Assembly: GCF_004364245.1 (NCBI RefSeq)
Contig: NZ_SOAV01000002.1
Location: 782,599 to 846,598, forward strand
DNA from: Streptomyces sp. BK208
Lineage (GTDB): Bacteria > Actinomycetota > Actinomycetes > Streptomycetales > Streptomycetaceae
Direction of reading: 5' to 3'
Length of the DNA stretch: 64,000 nucleotides
Position 1 is the stretch's first letter. Every line of letters begins with the position of its first letter. This document shows positions 7,999 through 15,763 of this stretch, in pieces. The position numbers were made by a program, and so were the translations under genes. A model generated the notes under the pieces. The model saw only the letters and a list, made by a program, of their open reading frames with translations, did no database searches and had not been told where the DNA came from.

Positions 7999-8626
7999 TC
8001 CTGCGCCGCCTTGCCTGCCAGGTGGCTGTGCCCGCCAGGGCGGCGATCACCACGATGCCCGCGACGAGGCCGACCGAGGGACCGCCGTCGTCCGAGGCGT
8101 CCTGCTGCCGCGGGGCGGCGGTGTTCTTCTGCGACACCTGCTCCCCGCACCCCGACTTCGGATAACCCGCGATCGCGCACAGCAGCGCGTTGGTGTCGTA
8201 GCGCAGGGGGCCGGCCACGGCGGCCAGGGCGTCGGCCGTCGTCGCGTCGGGGGAGACCCGGGCGCAGGCCGTGCGCGGGGCGGGCGGGGTCTCGCCGGAC
8301 GGGGCGTCGGGGGCCGTGCCGAAGTCGAGCACCAGCGCCACCCGCTTGCTGCCCTCTTCGGCCGGTGTCTTCGCGCAGACCGACTGGAAGTCGGCCGTGC
8401 CGCGCGGCTGGGCCGCGTCGTCCGAGTTCTCGCTCACCGAGAAGCGGAAGCCCTGCACGTCACCGTCGGAGGGGCGGGCCAGCGACGGACCCTGGGTGGC
8501 GTAGACCCACTTGCCGCCGTCGCGGTCCCAGAAGGACCAGTAGCGGTACCCGGCGGCCTGCGCCTGGCCCGCGGTCCCGATCAGCAGGAACGCGGCCAGG
8601 AAGAGGAGGACGAAGCGGCGGGTCAC
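7985..8626 (-). CDS. Secreted, membrane-anchored protein of the corrinoid uptake operon (SCO2322-like)
   Basis: A 213-residue protein with a clear signal peptide (RRFVLLFLAAFLLIGTAGQAQAA), a small extracellular domain starting YRYWSFWDRDGGKWVYATQ with three or four cysteines (DFQSVCAK, TACARV, LLCAIAG, KSGCGEQ), and a C-terminal transmembrane helix (VGLVAGIVVIAALAGTATW) followed by RRRR. GTG at 8626 overlaps the previous stop (GTGA). It looks like an extracytoplasmic protein held at the membrane beside the ECF transporter. Its biochemical role is not established; partner or chaperone of the upstream barrel protein is an inference from operon position. Confidence 0.8.
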   Translation of the reverse strand: MTRRFVLLFLAAFLLIGTAGQAQAAGYRYWSFWDRDGGKWVYATQGPSLARPSDGDVQGFRFSVSENSDDAAQPRGTADFQSVCAKTPAEEGSKRVALVLDFGTAPDAPSGETPPAPRTACARVSPDATTADALAAVAGPLRYDTNALLCAIAGYPKSGCGEQVSQKNTAAPRQQDASDDGGPSVGLVAGIVVIAALAGTATWQARRRRNATR

Positions 8627-9870
8627 GGCTGCTGCTTCTTGTTGCGGTTGCTCAGCAGGAAGCCGATGCCGATGCCGAAGACCAGGCAGACGCCGACGAA
8701 CCACCAGACGCCGAAGGGCGAGTCGTCGTCCTTCTTCTCGTCCTTGCCCTCGTCGCTCGCGGTCGCCGTGTCCTTCGCCGTCGCCCCCTGCGGGGCCGGA
8801 CCCGTCGCGTTCAGCCGTTCCACCAGGTCCGTGCCGCCGAAGTCGCGCGGGTCGGTGCCCGTGGCGTGGGCGGCGAAGATCAGCTGGGCGTAGGCGGCCG
8901 GGCCGCTCTCCGCGGCCCACGTCGCGGCGTTCTTCTTCAGCCAGGCCAGCGGCTCGGCCGCCCGGTCGGCACCGCCCTGGGCGGCGAGGGCCACGACGGC
9001 GTCGGCGGTGTTGCCGTAGTCGGGCTGGTCGGCGGAGCCGCCGAGGGCGGAGACGAGGTGGCCCTTCCCGGCGAGCGTGGCCGTGAGGTACGCGCTGCCG
9101 TTGGCGGCGGCCTGCTCGCGGGTCGGCTCGTCCCCGTCGGCGCAGGCGGCGGCGCCGGACGCGGCACCGGACTTGGCGGCCAGGCCCTTGCCGAGCGCGC
9201 CGAGCACGCCGGCGGCGGTGGCGTCCGCGTTGGGCAGGAGCTTGCCGTTCTTGTCGGGCTGGAAGGCGAAGGCGCCCGCGCCCTCGTCCTTCGCGCAGGG
9301 CAGGGCGAACGTCAGCAGGGCGTCGTAGGGCGACTTGCCGTCCTTCACGACCTTCGCCGGGTCCGTCTCCGTGGCGGTCAGTGCGCCGATGACGACGGAG
9401 GTGGAGTTGGCGTCGCTGGGGGTGCCGGGGCTGTAGCCCCAGCCGCCGTCCTTGTTCTGCACGGACTTCAGCCAGCCGAGGGCGTCCTCGACGACGTCGC
9501 CGTGCCCGCCGATGGCCCACAGCGCCTGGACGGCGGCGGCCGTGTTGTTGCTGTCGACCATGGTCTTGGCGTCGCAGGCCTTGGCCGGGTCGGCGCGGAA
9601 GGGGGCGAAGGCGCCGTTCGCGCACTGCTGGTCCGTGAGCCACTTCACGGCCTTCGACGACGGCACGACGCCCGCCGTGTCCTGCGCGAGCAGCGCGAGG
9701 GACTGGCGCCAGACCCCGTCGTACTGGGGGTCGGTGGTCCCGTACAGCCCGGACGGCGTGGACGCGGAGGCGGACGGCGACGGACCGGCGGCGACCGCGG
9801 GCGCGGTGGCGGCGCCGAGCACGGCTATGGCGGCCAGAGCCGCGGCGCTGCTGCGACGGCGGACGTTCAT
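8623..9870 (-). CDS. Secreted prenyltransferase/squalene-oxidase-repeat protein, probable corrinoid-binding
   Basis: A 415-residue protein with an N-terminal signal peptide (SSAAALAAIAVLGAATAPAVA), an (alpha/alpha)6-barrel-like repeat region and a C-terminal transmembrane helix (WWFVGVCLVFGIGIGFLL) plus basic tail. Repeats are visible as ALWAIGGHGDVVEDALGWLKSVQNKDGGWG and AVVALAAQGGADRAAEPLAWLK. The fold is shared with terpene cyclases but also with animal intrinsic factor and transcobalamin, which bind B12. Being the first gene after a cobalamin riboswitch and just before an ECF transporter, it most plausibly captures corrinoids outside the membrane; that role is inferred. No DxDD or DDxD cyclase motif is evident. 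Confidence 0.82.
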   Translation of the reverse strand: MNVRRRSSAAALAAIAVLGAATAPAVAAGPSPSASASTPSGLYGTTDPQYDGVWRQSLALLAQDTAGVVPSSKAVKWLTDQQCANGAFAPFRADPAKACDAKTMVDSNNTAAAVQALWAIGGHGDVVEDALGWLKSVQNKDGGWGYSPGTPSDANSTSVVIGALTATETDPAKVVKDGKSPYDALLTFALPCAKDEGAGAFAFQPDKNGKLLPNADATAAGVLGALGKGLAAKSGAASGAAACADGDEPTREQAAANGSAYLTATLAGKGHLVSALGGSADQPDYGNTADAVVALAAQGGADRAAEPLAWLKKNAATWAAESGPAAYAQLIFAAHATGTDPRDFGGTDLVERLNATGPAPQGATAKDTATASDEGKDEKKDDDSPFGVWWFVGVCLVFGIGIGFLLSNRNKKQQP

Positions 9871-9974
9871 GATCGGCGGGTGCCTTTCCCTGTGCGGGGC
9901 CCGGCAGCACGGGGCACCCCCGGCGGCTCGGCCCCGTATGCCTCGACGGTGCCCGTGCGCCGGCGGACGCCGGG

Positions 9975-10110
9975 CACGTGAGCCGGTCACATCCGTGCGG
10001 GGCAGTCCGGCTCACCGTCCGGGAGCCTCTCAGGGACTCGCGGGCGGCTCACGGTTGCGGGTCAGCGCCGGAATTGCACCGGCTTCCCCCCGTACGGGTG
10101 ATGACGACGC
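9975..10110 (-). promoter_or_regulatory. Cobalamin riboswitch
   Basis: On the minus strand the hallmark blocks appear in order: an initial stem near 10085-10105, CCGGTGCAATTCCGG, then GCGCTGACCCGCAACCGT (conserved core), a middle stem-loop including CTGAGAG, and a B12 box GAGCCGGACTGCCCCGC at 9998-10014. The element ends about 105 bases before ATG 9870. It should repress the uptake operon when adenosylcobalamin is abundant. Confidence 0.92.
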
Positions 10111-10238
10111 CGCCACTTTACCCGGCGGCGGGACGCGGGCCGAGGGGCGGCCGGACGGGAGGCTCGGGAGCGGCGGGGAGCCGCGAGGCGGGAGCGGCCC
10201 GGGAGGCGGGGCCGGCCGGCCGGGCCGGGCGGCGGCCC

Positions 10239-10964
10239 TCAGGCAGGCGCCGCTTCGTCTCCCGGCGGGGTCTGCGCCGTGCCGGCGTCCGTCAGGTCGA
10301 TCAGGCGGCAGACCGTCCCGATGTCCACGCGCACCTGGGCGAGGGAGGTGCGGCCGGCGAGCCAGGTGATCAGCGTCGAGAGCCAGGTGTGCTCGATGAC
10401 GCGGACCGCGGAGAGCTGCTCGGGGGTCGGGTTCCGCGGGCCGCCCATGGCGTCCAGGATGATCGCCGTGGTCTGCCGGGAGACCCGGTCGACCTCCGGG
10501 GAGACACTGCGGTCGGCGAAGGTCAGGGCGCGGGCCATCGCCTCGGCCAGCCGGGGTTCGCGCCGCAGCGCGCCGAACGCCCGCATCAGCGTCTGCGCCA
10601 CCCGGTCCGCCGCCGTCTCGCCGGTGGGCGGGCTCTTGCGCAGGGTGCCGTGCAGCCGCTCCAGCTGGTCGTGCATCGTGGCGACGAGCAGGTGGACCTT
10701 CGAGGGGAAGTAGCGGTACAGGGTGCCGAGGGCGACCTGCGACGATTCCGCGACCTCGCGCATCTGGACCGCCTCGAAACCGCCCCGGCAGGCCAGTCGG
10801 GCGGTGGCGCGCAGGATGCGGCCGCGGCGCTCCCGCTGACGCTCGGTGAGGGGCAGGGCCGTGGCGCGGTGCGCGGGGCCCGGCGCCTCCGCTGCCGGCT
10901 TCTCCGCCTCGGTCACCTCGTCCCCCTCACCGCCGTGGCGCGAATCACCTGATCCACTCGTCAC
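10239..10964 (-). CDS. TetR-family regulator, KstR-like
   Basis: A 241-residue TetR protein. After a charged N-terminal tail, the HTH reads RRGRILRATARLACRGGFEAVQMREVAESSQVALGTLYRYFPSKVHLL (about 46-93), strikingly like mycobacterial KstR, the sterol-catabolism repressor (GTLYRYFPSKVHLL). The ligand domain is about 150 residues. A perfect KstR-type palindrome lies 47 bases upstream of its start, so autoregulation together with control of the divergent 11079-14280 operon is likely. The effector in Streptomyces need not be a sterol-CoA. No sterol-ring genes lie nearby, only a MaoC hydratase 14 kb away. Confidence 0.85.
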   Translation of the reverse strand: MTSGSGDSRHGGEGDEVTEAEKPAAEAPGPAHRATALPLTERQRERRGRILRATARLACRGGFEAVQMREVAESSQVALGTLYRYFPSKVHLLVATMHDQLERLHGTLRKSPPTGETAADRVAQTLMRAFGALRREPRLAEAMARALTFADRSVSPEVDRVSRQTTAIILDAMGGPRNPTPEQLSAVRVIEHTWLSTLITWLAGRTSLAQVRVDIGTVCRLIDLTDAGTAQTPPGDEAAPA

Positions 10965-11010
10965 AGCCCGGCTACCTGCCGGTAGATTCGGAGGCTCTGA
11001 CGATCAAGTC

Positions 11011-11024
11011 TGAAACTTGTTCTA
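11011..11024. promoter_or_regulatory. KstR-type operator
   Basis: TGAAACTTGTTCTA fits the published KstR consensus TnnAACnnGTTnnA at every fixed position. It lies between the KstR-like gene (start 10964) and the divergent glycosyltransferase gene (start 11079), so one operator could govern both promoters. Confidence 0.75.
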
Positions 11025-11078
11025 GATTAGCCTCCCGACGTAGTGTCGCGGGACAGCGCAGCGAGAAGGGGGCCCAGA

Positions 11079-12476
11079 GTGACCGCCGAGGCCAGTCGGA
11101 CGGGTCCCCGTCCGGAGCCCGCCGCCGACGGGTTGCGACCGCTCCGCATCGCACTCCTCACCTACAAGGGGAATCCGTTCTGCGGCGGCCAGGGCGTCTA
11201 CGTCCGTCACCTCTCGCGCGAACTGGCCCGCCTCGGCCACCGCGTCGAGGTCATCGGCGCCCAGCCCTACCCGGTGCTGGACGTCCTCGACGGCCGCGAG
11301 GACCGGCTCTCCCTCACCGAGCTGCCCAGCCTCGACCTCTACCGCCAGCCCGACCCCTTCCGCACCCCGAAGCGGGGCGAGTACCGCGACTGGATCGACG
11401 CGCTCGAGGTCGGCACCATGTGGACCGGCGGCTTCCCGGAGCCCCTGACCTTCTCGCTGCGCGCCCGGCGCCATCTGCGCGCCCGCCGCGGTGACTTCGA
11501 CGTCGTGCACGACAACCAGACCCTCGGGTACGGGCTGCTGGGGGACGTGGGCGCCCCGCTCGTCACCACCATCCACCACCCCATCACCGTCGACCGGCAG
11601 CTGGAGCTGGACGCGGCCGACGGCCGCAAGCGCCGCTACTCGGTACGCCGTTGGTACGCCTTCACCCGGATGCAGAAGCGCGTCGCGCGCCGGCTGCCCT
11701 CCGTGCTCACCGTCTCCGGCACCTCCCGCCAGGAGATCGTCGACCACCTCGGCGTACGCGACGACCGCATCCACGTCGTCCACATCGGCGCCGACACCGA
11801 CCTGTTCTCCCCCGACCCGTCGGTGCCGCGGGTACCGGGCCGGATCGTGACCACGTCCAGCGCGGACGTGCCGCTCAAGGGCCTGGTCTTCCTCGTCGAG
11901 GCGCTCGCCAAGGCGCGTACCGAGCACCCCAGGGCGCACCTCGTCGTCGTCGGCAAACGGCCCGCCGAGGGACCCGTCGCGCAGGCGATCGAGCGGTACG
12001 GCCTCGAAGGCGCCGTCGAGTTCGTCAAGGGCATCTCCGACGCCGAGCTGGTCGACCTCGTGCGCTCCGCCGAAGTCGCGTGCGTGCCGTCGCTGTACGA
12101 GGGGTTCTCGCTGCCCGCCGCCGAGGCCATGGCGACCGGCACGGCGCTGCTCGCCACCACCGGCGGGGCCGTCCCGGAGGTCGCCGGACCCGACGGGGAG
12201 ACCTGCCTCGCGGTGCCGCCGGGCGACGCGGACGCGCTGGCCGCCGGGCTGAACCGGCTGCTCGGCGACCGCGAACTCCGCGCCAGGCTCGGCGCCGCCG
12301 GACGGCAACGGGTGCTGAAGCACTTCACCTGGGCGCGCGCCGCCGAGGGCACGGTCGCCCGGTACCGCGAGGCCATCGGAGACCGCCCCTCCGCCACGGC
12401 CGCCCAGGAGGCCGTGCCCCCGGCCCCGACCACCAGTGACACCGGCGTCTACCCCGAAAGCAGGGCCACGTGCTGA
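11079..12476 (+). CDS. GT4-family glycosyltransferase
   Basis: A 465-residue protein, probably cytoplasmic or membrane-peripheral. The N-terminal Rossmann domain has the acceptor-loop glycines (LLTYKGNPFCGGQGVYVRHLSREL). The C-terminal domain has the nucleotide-sugar site, including VPLKG and VPSLYEGFSLPAAEAMATGTALL, the E-x7-E motif of GT-B family 4 enzymes. GTG at 11079 is preceded by GAAGGGGG. The last bases overlap the methyltransferase start by seven. The set glycosyltransferase, methyltransferase and (a/a)6-barrel protein is compatible with making a glycolipid or polyprenyl-linked glycan, but the product is unknown. Confidence 0.88.
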   Translation: MTAEASRTGPRPEPAADGLRPLRIALLTYKGNPFCGGQGVYVRHLSRELARLGHRVEVIGAQPYPVLDVLDGREDRLSLTELPSLDLYRQPDPFRTPKRGEYRDWIDALEVGTMWTGGFPEPLTFSLRARRHLRARRGDFDVVHDNQTLGYGLLGDVGAPLVTTIHHPITVDRQLELDAADGRKRRYSVRRWYAFTRMQKRVARRLPSVLTVSGTSRQEIVDHLGVRDDRIHVVHIGADTDLFSPDPSVPRVPGRIVTTSSADVPLKGLVFLVEALAKARTEHPRAHLVVVGKRPAEGPVAQAIERYGLEGAVEFVKGISDAELVDLVRSAEVACVPSLYEGFSLPAAEAMATGTALLATTGGAVPEVAGPDGETCLAVPPGDADALAAGLNRLLGDRELRARLGAAGRQRVLKHFTWARAAEGTVARYREAIGDRPSATAAQEAVPPAPTTSDTGVYPESRATC

Positions 12477-13204
12477 CCGTCGACTTCTCCCGGTTCCCGC
12501 TCGCCCCGGGCGACCGCGTACTGGACCTCGGCTGCGGCGCCGGCCGGCACGCGTTCGAGTGCTACCGGCGCGGGGCCCGGGTCGTCGCGCTGGACCAGAA
12601 CGCCGAGGAGATCCGCGAGGTCGCCAAGTGGTTCGCGGCGATGGAGGAGGCCGGTGAGGCCCCGGCCGGTGCCACCGCCACCGCCATGGAGGGCGACGCG
12701 CTGGCCCTGCCCTTCCCGGACGAGTCCTTCGACGTCGTCATCATCTCCGAGGTGATGGAGCACATCCCCGACGACAAGGGCGTCCTCGCCGAGATGGTCC
12801 GCGTCCTCAAGCCCGGCGGACGCATCGCGATCACCGTGCCGCGCTACGGCCCCGAGAAGGTCTGCTGGACCCTGTCCGACGCCTACCACGAGGTCGAGGG
12901 CGGCCACATCCGCATCTACCGGGCCGACCAGCTCCTCGCCCGCATCCGCGAGGCCGGCCTCAAGCCGTACGGCACCCACCACGCGCACGCGCTGCACTCG
13001 CCGTACTGGTGGCTGAAGTGCGCCTTCGGCGTCGACAACGACAAGGCGCTGCCGGTGCGGGCGTACCACAAGCTGCTGGTGTGGGACATCATGAAGAAGC
13101 CGCTGGCGACGCGGGTCGCCGAGCAGGCGCTGAACCCGCTGATCGGCAAGAGCTTCGTGGCCTACGCGACCAAGCCGCACCTGCCGACGGTGGACGCCGC
13201 GTGA
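12470..13204 (+). CDS. Class I SAM-dependent methyltransferase
   Basis: A 244-residue protein beginning at GTG 12470, inside the end of the glycosyltransferase gene. Motif I VLDLGCGAGRHAFE, post-I Asp in VVALDQN, EGDALALPFPDESFDVV and the motif II/III region VLKPGGRIAITVPRYG define a Methyltransf_11-type fold. A C-terminal YHEVEGGHIRIYRADQL segment is common in lipid and small-molecule methyltransferases. Coupled on both sides (7-base and GTGA overlaps), so part of one transcript. Substrate unknown; probably the product or acceptor of the neighbouring glycosyltransferase. Confidence 0.88.
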   Translation: MLTVDFSRFPLAPGDRVLDLGCGAGRHAFECYRRGARVVALDQNAEEIREVAKWFAAMEEAGEAPAGATATAMEGDALALPFPDESFDVVIISEVMEHIPDDKGVLAEMVRVLKPGGRIAITVPRYGPEKVCWTLSDAYHEVEGGHIRIYRADQLLARIREAGLKPYGTHHAHALHSPYWWLKCAFGVDNDKALPVRAYHKLLVWDIMKKPLATRVAEQALNPLIGKSFVAYATKPHLPTVDAA

Positions 13205-14280
13205 CGGCCTCGCGCTCTCCCCGCGCCGAACACCTCGTCCTGCCCGGCGTCCTCACCGCCGCCGAGGCCGCCGCGACCGTCCGCGGCATCCTCGCCGTGC
13301 AGCGCGAGGACGGGGCGATCCCGTGGTTCCGCGGGCACCACCTCGACCCGTGGGACCACGTCGAGGCCGCGATGGCCCTGGACACGGCCGACGAGCACGA
13401 GGCCGCCGAGCGGGCGTACGCGTGGCTGGCGCGGCACCAGAACCAGGACGGCTCCTGGTACGCCGCCTACGCCGACGGGGACTTCGCCGACGTCACCGAC
13501 CGCGGTCGGGAGACCAACTTCGTCGCGTACGTCGCCGTCGGCGTCTGGCACCACTACCTCGCCACCGGCGACGACACCTTCCTGGACCGGATGTGGCCCG
13601 TCGTCCACGCGGCCGTGGAGTTCGTGCTGCGCCTGCAGCAGCCCGGCGGGCAGATCGGCTGGCGCCGCGACGACGACGGCACGGACACCACGGACGCGCT
13701 GCTGACCGGCAGTTCGTCCGTCCACCACGCGTTGCGCTGTGCGCTTGCCATCGCCGAACAGCGCGAAGAGCCGCAGCCCGACTGGGAGTTGGCCGCGGGG
13801 GCACTGCGGCACGCCATCCGCCGCCACCCGGAGCGGTTCCTGGACAAGGGCCGCTACTCGATGGACTGGTACTACCCCGTCCTCGGCGGCGCGCTGACCG
13901 GCACGGAGGCCAGGAGCCGCCTCACGGAGAGCTGGGACCGGTTCGTCGTCCCGGGCCTCGGCGTGCGCTGCGTCGTCCCCAACCCGTGGGTGACCGGCGG
14001 CGAGTCGGCCGAACTCGCGCTCGCCCTGTGGGCGGTGGGCGAGTCCGACCACGCGCTGGAGATCCTCCAGTCCATCCAGCACCTGCGGGACGCGGACAGC
14101 GGCCTGTACTGGACGGGCTACGTCTTCGAGGACGAGGCGATCTGGCCCCGCGAGCTGACCACCTGGACGGCCGGCTCGCTGCTCCTCGCCGTCGCCGCAC
14201 TCGGCGGCCACGAGGCCACCTGCCAGGTCTTCGCCGGCGACCGCCTGCCGCGGGGCCTGGACCCGGACTGCTGCGTCTGA
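13201..14280 (+). CDS. Prenyltransferase-fold (alpha/alpha-barrel) protein
   Basis: A 359-residue protein with repeated helical units such as AYAWLARHQNQDGSWYAAYADGDFADV and QSIQHLRDADSGLYWTGYVF, resembling squalene-cyclase or glycoside-hydrolase-like (alpha/alpha)6 barrels. It has no signal peptide and no DxDD motif. Two acidic positions (WDHVEAAMALD and NPWVTGGESAELALA) could be catalytic, as in unsaturated glucuronyl-hydrolase-like folds. GTG start overlaps the previous TGA. It probably acts with the preceding glycosyltransferase and methyltransferase. Function is not identified. Confidence 0.75.
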   Translation: MTASRSPRAEHLVLPGVLTAAEAAATVRGILAVQREDGAIPWFRGHHLDPWDHVEAAMALDTADEHEAAERAYAWLARHQNQDGSWYAAYADGDFADVTDRGRETNFVAYVAVGVWHHYLATGDDTFLDRMWPVVHAAVEFVLRLQQPGGQIGWRRDDDGTDTTDALLTGSSSVHHALRCALAIAEQREEPQPDWELAAGALRHAIRRHPERFLDKGRYSMDWYYPVLGGALTGTEARSRLTESWDRFVVPGLGVRCVVPNPWVTGGESAELALALWAVGESDHALEILQSIQHLRDADSGLYWTGYVFEDEAIWPRELTTWTAGSLLLAVAALGGHEATCQVFAGDRLPRGLDPDCCV

Positions 14281-14329
14281 CCGGCCGGCCGGGCGGTGGC
14301 CGGTGGGGGCCCGGCCGGGGGTGGCGCGG

Positions 14330-14617
14330 TCAGTGGCGGCCCAGGCGGTTGGCGACGGCGTGGCCGATGAAGAGGTAGACGACCGCCGCCAGGCCGTAGC
14401 CTGCGACGACGCGCGCCCAGTCCTCGTCGAAGGTGAACAGGTCGCGGGACCAGCCGGCCAGCCAGTTGGCCGCGTCATGGACGAACTGCACCAGGTCGTT
14501 GGCCCGGTTGGCGTCCAACAGGTACATCAGTATCCACAGGCCGAGAATGAGGGCCATGATGTCGGCGACGATCGCGACGGCCCTGCCCGCGGAGTTCGAA
14601 CCGTGGTATCTAGACAT
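14330..14617 (-). CDS. Small two-helix membrane protein
   Basis: A 95-residue protein starting MSRYHGSNSAGRAVAIVADIMALILGLWILMYLL. It has two transmembrane helices (about 14-34 and 68-88) separated by an amphipathic stretch with WLAGWSRDLFTFDEDW. Similar small proteins are widespread in Streptomyces with no known role. It ends 50 bases from the convergent prenyltransferase-fold gene, across a very GC-rich stretch that may terminate both. Confidence 0.75.
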   Translation of the reverse strand: MSRYHGSNSAGRAVAIVADIMALILGLWILMYLLDANRANDLVQFVHDAANWLAGWSRDLFTFDEDWARVVAGYGLAAVVYLFIGHAVANRLGRH

Positions 14618-14659
14618 ACCTTGCGTATGGCCGCGCAGGGCGGGAGGAAACCTGCGCCG

Positions 14660-14699
14660 ACGGCCCCCCGCCCGGAACGGGTTCCGGACAGGGGGCCGT
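14660..14699 (-). terminator. Rho-independent-like hairpin after the Pro/Gln-rich membrane-protein gene
   Basis: Arms ACGGCCCCC (14660-14668) and GGGGGCCGT (14691-14699), with an inner CCGGAAC/GTTCCGG stem (14672-14678 and 14681-14687). It starts 25 bases beyond the stop of the gene at 14724 on the minus strand. No U tract. Confidence 0.65.
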
Positions 14700-14723
14700 T
14701 GAGGCTTCGGCGGGGCGGCGCGA

Positions 14724-15605
14724 TCAGCCGCGCTGGATGCCCGAGGTGTCCTGGAGTACGCCGCGACGGCCGTCCTGGGTCTGCGCGACCAGGTTGGCGC
14801 CGCGCTGCTCGACGGCCAGGTACCAGGTGCCCGGAGCCAGCTCGGCGATCGGCGTCGGCGAGCCGTCCTCCGCGAACAGCGGACGCGGCACCGGCACGGC
14901 GAACCAGAACGGGGAGAAGTCCCCGGCGGGCTGGGCCTGCGCCTGCTGCGGGGCGTGCGGCTGCGGAGCCTGCGGCTGAGCGGCCTGCGGCTGACCGGGC
15001 TGGGGCTGCCCCGGCTGCGGCTGGCCGCCGAACGGGCCGGGCTGACCGGGCTGTCCCGGCTGGGCGCCGTACGGCTGCTGCTGGGCGCCGGGGTAGCCGT
15101 AACCACCCTGGGGCTGGCCGCCGTAGGGCTGCGGGGCCGCGGGGCGGGAGGCCGGGATCAGGGAGCCCTTGAGGGCCGGGAGCAGCGGCGTGGCCACGGC
15201 CGCGGCGGCCATGAGCAGCGTGGCGACGAGGGCGAGGATCAGGCCGGTGCCGGCGCTGAGACCGCTCACACCCCCGTCGTTGTCGAAGGCGCCCGCCGGG
15301 TCGAAGATGTTGCCGAGCGCGCACCACGCGGCGAAGACCGTGAACGCGATGCCGAACTGGCCGAGGTCGAGACCGGCCACCTTCAGGGGCTGCGGCATGG
15401 CACGGGCCACGACGACGAGCGCGGCGCCGATGACGCCCGCCAGGACGACGCCGAGCACGACCGGTCCACTGCCCCACAGGCTGGGGATGTCGGCGCTGTC
15501 CGGTGCACCTTCGAACGAGTAGATGTCGAGGAACGACGCGATCAACAGCAACACCGCTGCTCCGATCACCACGCCGTCGCCTCGAGTGAGGGAGCGGATA
15601 TTCAC
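14724..15605 (-). CDS. Membrane protein with Pro/Gln-rich linker and C-terminal domain
   Basis: A 293-residue protein. It has four hydrophobic segments in the first about 150 residues (VVIGAAVLLLIASFLDIYSF, VVLGVVLAGVIGAALVVVA, LGQFGIAFTVFAAWCALG, GLILALVATLLMAAAAVATPLL). Then comes a long linker of PYGGQPQGGYGYPGAQQQ and QPQPGQPQ repeats, and a small compact domain ending GTWYLAVEQRGANLVAQTQDGRRGVLQD. GTG at 15605 has AAGGA about six bases upstream, so I prefer it to the ATG at 15677. The layout matches uncharacterised actinobacterial envelope proteins. Confidence 0.75.
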   Translation of the reverse strand: MNIRSLTRGDGVVIGAAVLLLIASFLDIYSFEGAPDSADIPSLWGSGPVVLGVVLAGVIGAALVVVARAMPQPLKVAGLDLGQFGIAFTVFAAWCALGNIFDPAGAFDNDGGVSGLSAGTGLILALVATLLMAAAAVATPLLPALKGSLIPASRPAAPQPYGGQPQGGYGYPGAQQQPYGAQPGQPGQPGPFGGQPQPGQPQPGQPQAAQPQAPQPHAPQQAQAQPAGDFSPFWFAVPVPRPLFAEDGSPTPIAELAPGTWYLAVEQRGANLVAQTQDGRRGVLQDTSGIQRG

Positions 15606-15763
15606 TTCAGGTCCTTCGTAGGTCGTCTCGTCGTCGGTAGAGGCGTCGCTGTCACGATGGCGCCGAAAGGTTCCCATGTGAAGCGCGGGGGTGGCCCCTC
15701 ATCGTACGGACGACACTATCGTCCGGACCTCGGGGCTGTCCGCAGGGATGGGGACGCCGGTCG

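Noticed and set aside
8623..9870. Terpene (squalene-hopene) cyclase
   Set aside because: Fold repeats are present, but there is a signal peptide, a C-terminal anchor, no DxDD motif, and the B12 riboswitch context argues for corrinoid binding.
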